33,527 nucleotides of DNA from a virus. Both the position numbers and the translations under genes were made by a program. The notes under the pieces were generated by a model. That model worked only from the letters and a program-made list of their open reading frames with translations. It did no database searches and had not been told where the DNA came from. Shown here in pieces: positions 30,059 to 33,527 of this stretch. How positions within the stretch are numbered: the stretch's first letter is position 1; each line of letters starts with the position of its first letter. Where the stretch lies: the IMG/VR virus record IMGVR_UViG_3300025520_000130, positions 1 through 33,527 of that record. One strand, 5' to 3'.

Positions 30059-31582
30059 ATGAGCCGTGCAGTATCTCGGATTGCGGACGCACCTGACCGA
30101 CAGGCTAGCAAAGCTGTTGCCGGGAAGATGGCGCGGCTTGCCGCTGGCGGACAGCCGCGAGTTCTCGACCTTTTTTCCGGTTGCGGAGGACTATCGCTTG
30201 GCTTTCAGTCCGTCGGATGCAGCATCGCCGCCGCAGTCGAGAATGATGCCGCTGCCGCGCGAACACACGGGTTGAATTTCCACGGCGCGGACGACAAGCA
30301 CTCTCGTCCTCGGGACATTGAGATTGAGACGCCGCAGTCGCTGACTTCTGATCTCGGACTGGGTCCGGTTTCCACAGCATTTGATATCGTCGTAGGAGGA
30401 CCGCCCTGTCAAGCTTTCGCGCGAGTGGGTCGGTCTAAATTGCGTGAGGTCGCCGATCATCCTGAGGCATTCCGGCACGATCCGCGTGCCCGCCTATATA
30501 TCCACTATCTAGACTTTGTGGCTGCCTGCGCTCCGCTCGCGGTCTTAATAGAAAATGTTCCGGATATGCTCAATCATGGCGGGCACAATCTAGCTGAAGA
30601 GATATCGGAAGTCTTGTCCGCACGGGGATACGTCTGTCGCTATACACTGCTCAATGCAGCGTACTATGGCGTTCCCCAGATGCGTGAACGCATGTTCCTG
30701 ATTGCCCTGCGGCGGGAGTTCGCTGCTGACCCCGTTTTTCCGGTTCCGACACACTGGATCGATTTGCCGCCCGGGTATGATGGCTCCCGCGCTGTTGCGC
30801 TCAAGCTGCTCGGCTCCAATGTGAGAGACGGAAAAGGCACACACTACTGCGAACCGCCAGTTCCTTCCGCCGACCAACCACTCGCTGTCACGGCTGCCGA
30901 TGCCATAGGTGACTTGCCGAAGCTTCACGCACGTAATCTGCTTGCGGAGGGAAAACTCCGGCGCGGCATTCACCGGTTCAAGGACGTTATCCCCTATAGC
31001 GAACCAGCGACGCTCAACGACTACGTCGGGCTCATGCGCCGCTGGCCTGGTTTAGAAGCGCCGGGAGCGCTTGCCGATCATGTCATCCGGTTTCTTCCCC
31101 GCGACTATAATCTCTTTGCCCGTCTTCAGCCTGGCGACCAGTACCCCGAGGCGCACAAGCTTGCGCAGGTTATGTTCGCCGAGGCCCTCGAGCGTTCTGC
31201 CGAACGTCCTCGCCAGAATTCCGCAGCATGGAAGGGCCTGCGCGACAGTATTGTCCCGCCGTACGATCCGACAAAGTTCCCAAACAAGTGGCGAAAGATG
31301 GAGGCCAACAGACCAGCACGCACGCTCCTGGCTCATCTTGGCAAGGATAGCTACAGCCATATCCACTATGACAGCGAACAGGCCCGTACGATCTCCGTGC
31401 GCGAGGCAGCCCGGCTTCAGTCGTTTCCAGACGGGTTCAGGTTCGCGGGGACGATGAATTCGGCTTTCCGCCAGATCGGAAACGCTGTCCCTCCGCTCAT
31501 GGCCCGGCGGCTGGCAGAGAGCATTCTTCAGTCCATTTCGGCCGGCCGGCAGTCAGCCCTGGCGGCGACCGGAGGGCTCTGA
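30059..31582 (+). CDS. C5 cytosine DNA methyltransferase
   Basis: A 507-residue DNA (cytosine-5) methyltransferase that transfers methyl from S-adenosylmethionine. ATG 30059 is chosen; an in-frame TTG at 30035 is the alternative. All main motifs are present in order: I DLFSGCGG (residues 37-44), IV GGPPCQAF with catalytic C117, VI ENV (165-167), VIII QMRER (207-211), IX RTISVREAARLQSFP (from 443) and X NSAFRQIGNAVPP (from 467). The target recognition region is long (about 215-440), so the site cannot be predicted. It is only four bases from the NurA gene. Base composition is lower in GC than the phage core, and codons TTA and ATA appear (30545-30550), pointing to transfer. It could protect DNA from a linked nuclease or from host restriction. 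Confidence 0.95.
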   Translation: MSRAVSRIADAPDRQASKAVAGKMARLAAGGQPRVLDLFSGCGGLSLGFQSVGCSIAAAVENDAAAARTHGLNFHGADDKHSRPRDIEIETPQSLTSDLGLGPVSTAFDIVVGGPPCQAFARVGRSKLREVADHPEAFRHDPRARLYIHYLDFVAACAPLAVLIENVPDMLNHGGHNLAEEISEVLSARGYVCRYTLLNAAYYGVPQMRERMFLIALRREFAADPVFPVPTHWIDLPPGYDGSRAVALKLLGSNVRDGKGTHYCEPPVPSADQPLAVTAADAIGDLPKLHARNLLAEGKLRRGIHRFKDVIPYSEPATLNDYVGLMRRWPGLEAPGALADHVIRFLPRDYNLFARLQPGDQYPEAHKLAQVMFAEALERSAERPRQNSAAWKGLRDSIVPPYDPTKFPNKWRKMEANRPARTLLAHLGKDSYSHIHYDSEQARTISVREAARLQSFPDGFRFAGTMNSAFRQIGNAVPPLMARRLAESILQSISAGRQSALAATGGL

Positions 31583-31586
31583 ATCG

Positions 31587-33527
31587 ATGGCAGCCGGAAG
31601 CGAAGTTATCGTCGTCCGTTCGTTGAAAGATTCAGATCTCGGCCTTTTTGCCGTTCACCGAGCGGCCATACGCAGCAAGCAGCGCGCTATTAACATCAAT
31701 GCACAGATCGCGGCCAAACTTGTAGCTCCTTCGATATTCGCAGCTGAGGGAGCTGACTTTGACTGCGTCTGCGTCTTCGGCGAGACGGTCGTCTTGGGCA
31801 AGCGGCACTTTGGGAAAGCTGGGAAGAACTGGCGGATCGGCGGCAAGAAGATCGAGGGGGACACCTTCGCCAGCCTAGATAGCGCAGACTTCGCACTGAT
31901 CCGCTCGCCGGAGCACAATGACGGTTCGGCCCCGATTACGATCACCTTTATCAGCCGCAAGAAGGATCGCATCACCCATGCAGGCTTGGCGGCCATCGTT
32001 GGTCGCGTCATGAAAGATAGCATGGCGCTGTACGATTCAGAGACAGACGGCTTTTCAGATCTCATTCCCTACTGCACCTCCGCCGACACTGCGCAGCCGG
32101 CCCTGTCCTCACTTGGGCGTCGGTCTGTTCTTTCAGCGCTCGTCCCGCCGATCCCGCGGGACAATCCGACGGGCGCGCCAGAACGACCGCGAACTATCCA
32201 CGAAAAGATTCGCAGTTCTTACATGATGGAACGGATGCTGAAGGCGGCGGCCGATTTGTCCGCCCCGGCACAGCTCCGATTTATCGAAACAGTGGAGCGG
32301 CTGGCTTCGCAACTGCGGGAAATTCTTCTGGCAACGGGCAGCATCGTTACGATCCGGCACGACCATCAAGATTTCTGGAAGTCAGTCTCCGGCCAAACCG
32401 TTGGATTTGTTGATGGGGGACTTGCCAATCTGTCCATGCTCGGCTCCGCACCAATTGCGGCGCGCGTCGGCGGCTACCTCGTGACGCCTGGCGATAGAAC
32501 GCCGGGGCGCGAGCAGTTCACGATGCTCAAGCATCTGATTGACGATCTCTACGCCCACGCTGAGGGTGGGGTGTACGATGACGTGTTTCCTGATATCGGC
32601 GCTCTGCGCGATGCTGCGCGCATCAGCATCGAGGCAGCCGGCGTAGTCCAGATGCTACAACAGGCCCCTGGTGTGAAATGGGCGCTGCTACACGGCTCAC
32701 TCGTCAATCCCGTATCCCGTTACACCGACGTTATGGAAGGCGGCCAGGTGCGGCACCGTTTTCCCCATTTCTCGGATACGGCGCTGCGCGAGCTGTTGCG
32801 TCCGGAAGACCTGCCGCGCAATGGCCGGGAGGCCAATTTCATCAGTGTTCACTTGCGCCAGCTTGAGATCATGCGAGACGCTGATGCCATTGTCTGCGGC
32901 GTCGTGGAGCGCGAAGGCACTACCTCGACTGTTTGCCGGGCGCTTGTCAACGGACTGGACGATCAGCTTATTGCTCCGCTGCTTCCTGATCCTCCCGCAC
33001 AATGGAAAAAGTGGTTCCTGAAAGCGCTGGACCCGACCGACGACCCTGAAGGCGAGGGTCAGCGCATTACCGACTCCCTACTCTTTCGCTGCGTCCTTCA
33101 GCCGGGAGAAGCGTTGTCCCCGGTTGTGATCGAGCGCAATGAAATGCGGCGCGCGCCGAAGGCGTGGGCCGATCTGATCGTGCAGTACCCGAAGCCGCAC
33201 GTTTCCTACGTCCAGGTATCGGAATGGAGCGCCCCTTTCCGCCTCGAAATGTTTGAGAACAAGCTGCCGGCATTCGAACGGACGGCGGCATTGGTCAGCC
33301 ATTGCTCGTTGCTTCTCCCCCGCTACGCATTCCCGGTTGGCCTCGATATTGCTGACAAGTTTGCGAAGGTTCCCAACTGGATGACGCGCCCGGTGAACAC
33401 GCACGCGACCGTGCAGGCACTCAAGGGCGCCCTTGAATCGGGCGATACGCGATCATTCGACGCCCTGCGGCGCCTTCTTTGCGGTTCGGGGAGGGAGTGG
33501 CTTCTGCGGCCGGGCATTCATCGTTGA
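31587..33527 (+). CDS. NurA-domain nuclease with unassigned N-terminal region
   Basis: A 646-residue protein; GGAGGG lies before ATG 31587 and TGA ends at the last base. Residues about 260-646 fit a bacterial NurA-type nuclease (an RNase H-like fold that works with HerA ATPases in DNA end resection). It has VGFVDGG with D276, a later WALLHGSLVNPVSRY segment (H369, where many NurA proteins have aspartate), AIVCGVVERE near 438, and YAFPVGLDIADKFAKVPNW near 580. Residues 1-190 (SDLGLFAVHRAAIRSKQRAININ, then NWRIGGKKIEGDTF) match no family I can name. Residues about 195-260 are a helical linker. It is cotranscribed with the methyltransferase and shares its base composition. Plausible roles are defence restriction or recombination; neither is shown. 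Confidence 0.72.
   Translation: MAAGSEVIVVRSLKDSDLGLFAVHRAAIRSKQRAININAQIAAKLVAPSIFAAEGADFDCVCVFGETVVLGKRHFGKAGKNWRIGGKKIEGDTFASLDSADFALIRSPEHNDGSAPITITFISRKKDRITHAGLAAIVGRVMKDSMALYDSETDGFSDLIPYCTSADTAQPALSSLGRRSVLSALVPPIPRDNPTGAPERPRTIHEKIRSSYMMERMLKAAADLSAPAQLRFIETVERLASQLREILLATGSIVTIRHDHQDFWKSVSGQTVGFVDGGLANLSMLGSAPIAARVGGYLVTPGDRTPGREQFTMLKHLIDDLYAHAEGGVYDDVFPDIGALRDAARISIEAAGVVQMLQQAPGVKWALLHGSLVNPVSRYTDVMEGGQVRHRFPHFSDTALRELLRPEDLPRNGREANFISVHLRQLEIMRDADAIVCGVVEREGTTSTVCRALVNGLDDQLIAPLLPDPPAQWKKWFLKALDPTDDPEGEGQRITDSLLFRCVLQPGEALSPVVIERNEMRRAPKAWADLIVQYPKPHVSYVQVSEWSAPFRLEMFENKLPAFERTAALVSHCSLLLPRYAFPVGLDIADKFAKVPNWMTRPVNTHATVQALKGALESGDTRSFDALRRLLCGSGREWLLRPGIHR

Noticed and set aside
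1-33527. tRNA genes, insertion sequences or attachment sites
   Set aside because: No cloverleaf-like segment, transposase gene or terminal duplication was seen; the phage ends lie outside the window.

Overview
The window reads as the structural and lysis half of a temperate, contractile-tailed phage (myovirus), most likely a prophage in a GC-rich alphaproteobacterium. The host guess rests on the high GC (about 68% in a line I counted), strong G/C third-position bias, frequent ATG/GTG starts overlapping upstream stops, and accessory families (DUF1353, DUF4376, TIGR02594-type endolysin) that I associate with rhizobial and related prophages. It is an inference. Every gene I accept is on the + strand. 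No integrase, repressor or replication gene is present, so neither prophage end is visible.

Layout: 1-519 is a gene-free leader with several repeats. 520-9990 is the packaging and head module, in a lambda-like order: gpZ-like protein, Nu1-like small terminase, GpA-like large terminase, gpW, portal, S49 protease with a nested scaffold, decoration protein D, major capsid E, a small protein, FII-like joining protein and a probable tail-completion protein. 9987-23409 is a P2-like contractile tail: V, W, J, I, a large fibre-like protein, a first tail fibre, sheath, tube, E/E' chaperones with a probable frameshift, tape measure, U, D and X. 23518-27457 is a variable fibre and host-recognition cassette with a collagen-like protein, a repeat-bearing fibre, an Mtd-N-type protein, a beta-rich protein and a DUF4376 protein. 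27454-29886 holds a DUF1353 gene and a lysis cassette of endolysin, holin-like protein, overlapping Rz/Rz1-type spanins and a further membrane protein. Three intrinsic terminators (about 8465, 16203 and 27811) divide this late region into transcription blocks.

At about 29.9-30.06 kb the base composition drops to roughly 60% GC in a counted line, and rare codons such as TTA and ATA appear. Two tightly linked genes follow: a complete C5 cytosine DNA methyltransferase and a 646-residue protein with an unassigned N-terminal region and a C-terminal NurA-type nuclease domain, whose stop codon is the last base of the window. This looks like acquired cargo. A methyltransferase coupled to a NurA nuclease, possibly with a HerA-type ATPase beyond the window edge, is the best candidate here for an undescribed defence or modification system.

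In the phage core, the head genes build a procapsid in which the S49 protease and its co-terminal scaffold guide assembly of E, later stabilised by D. The terminase fills it through the portal, and connector proteins join it to the contractile tail. The duplicated fibre modules probably set host range, and the lysis cassette releases progeny.
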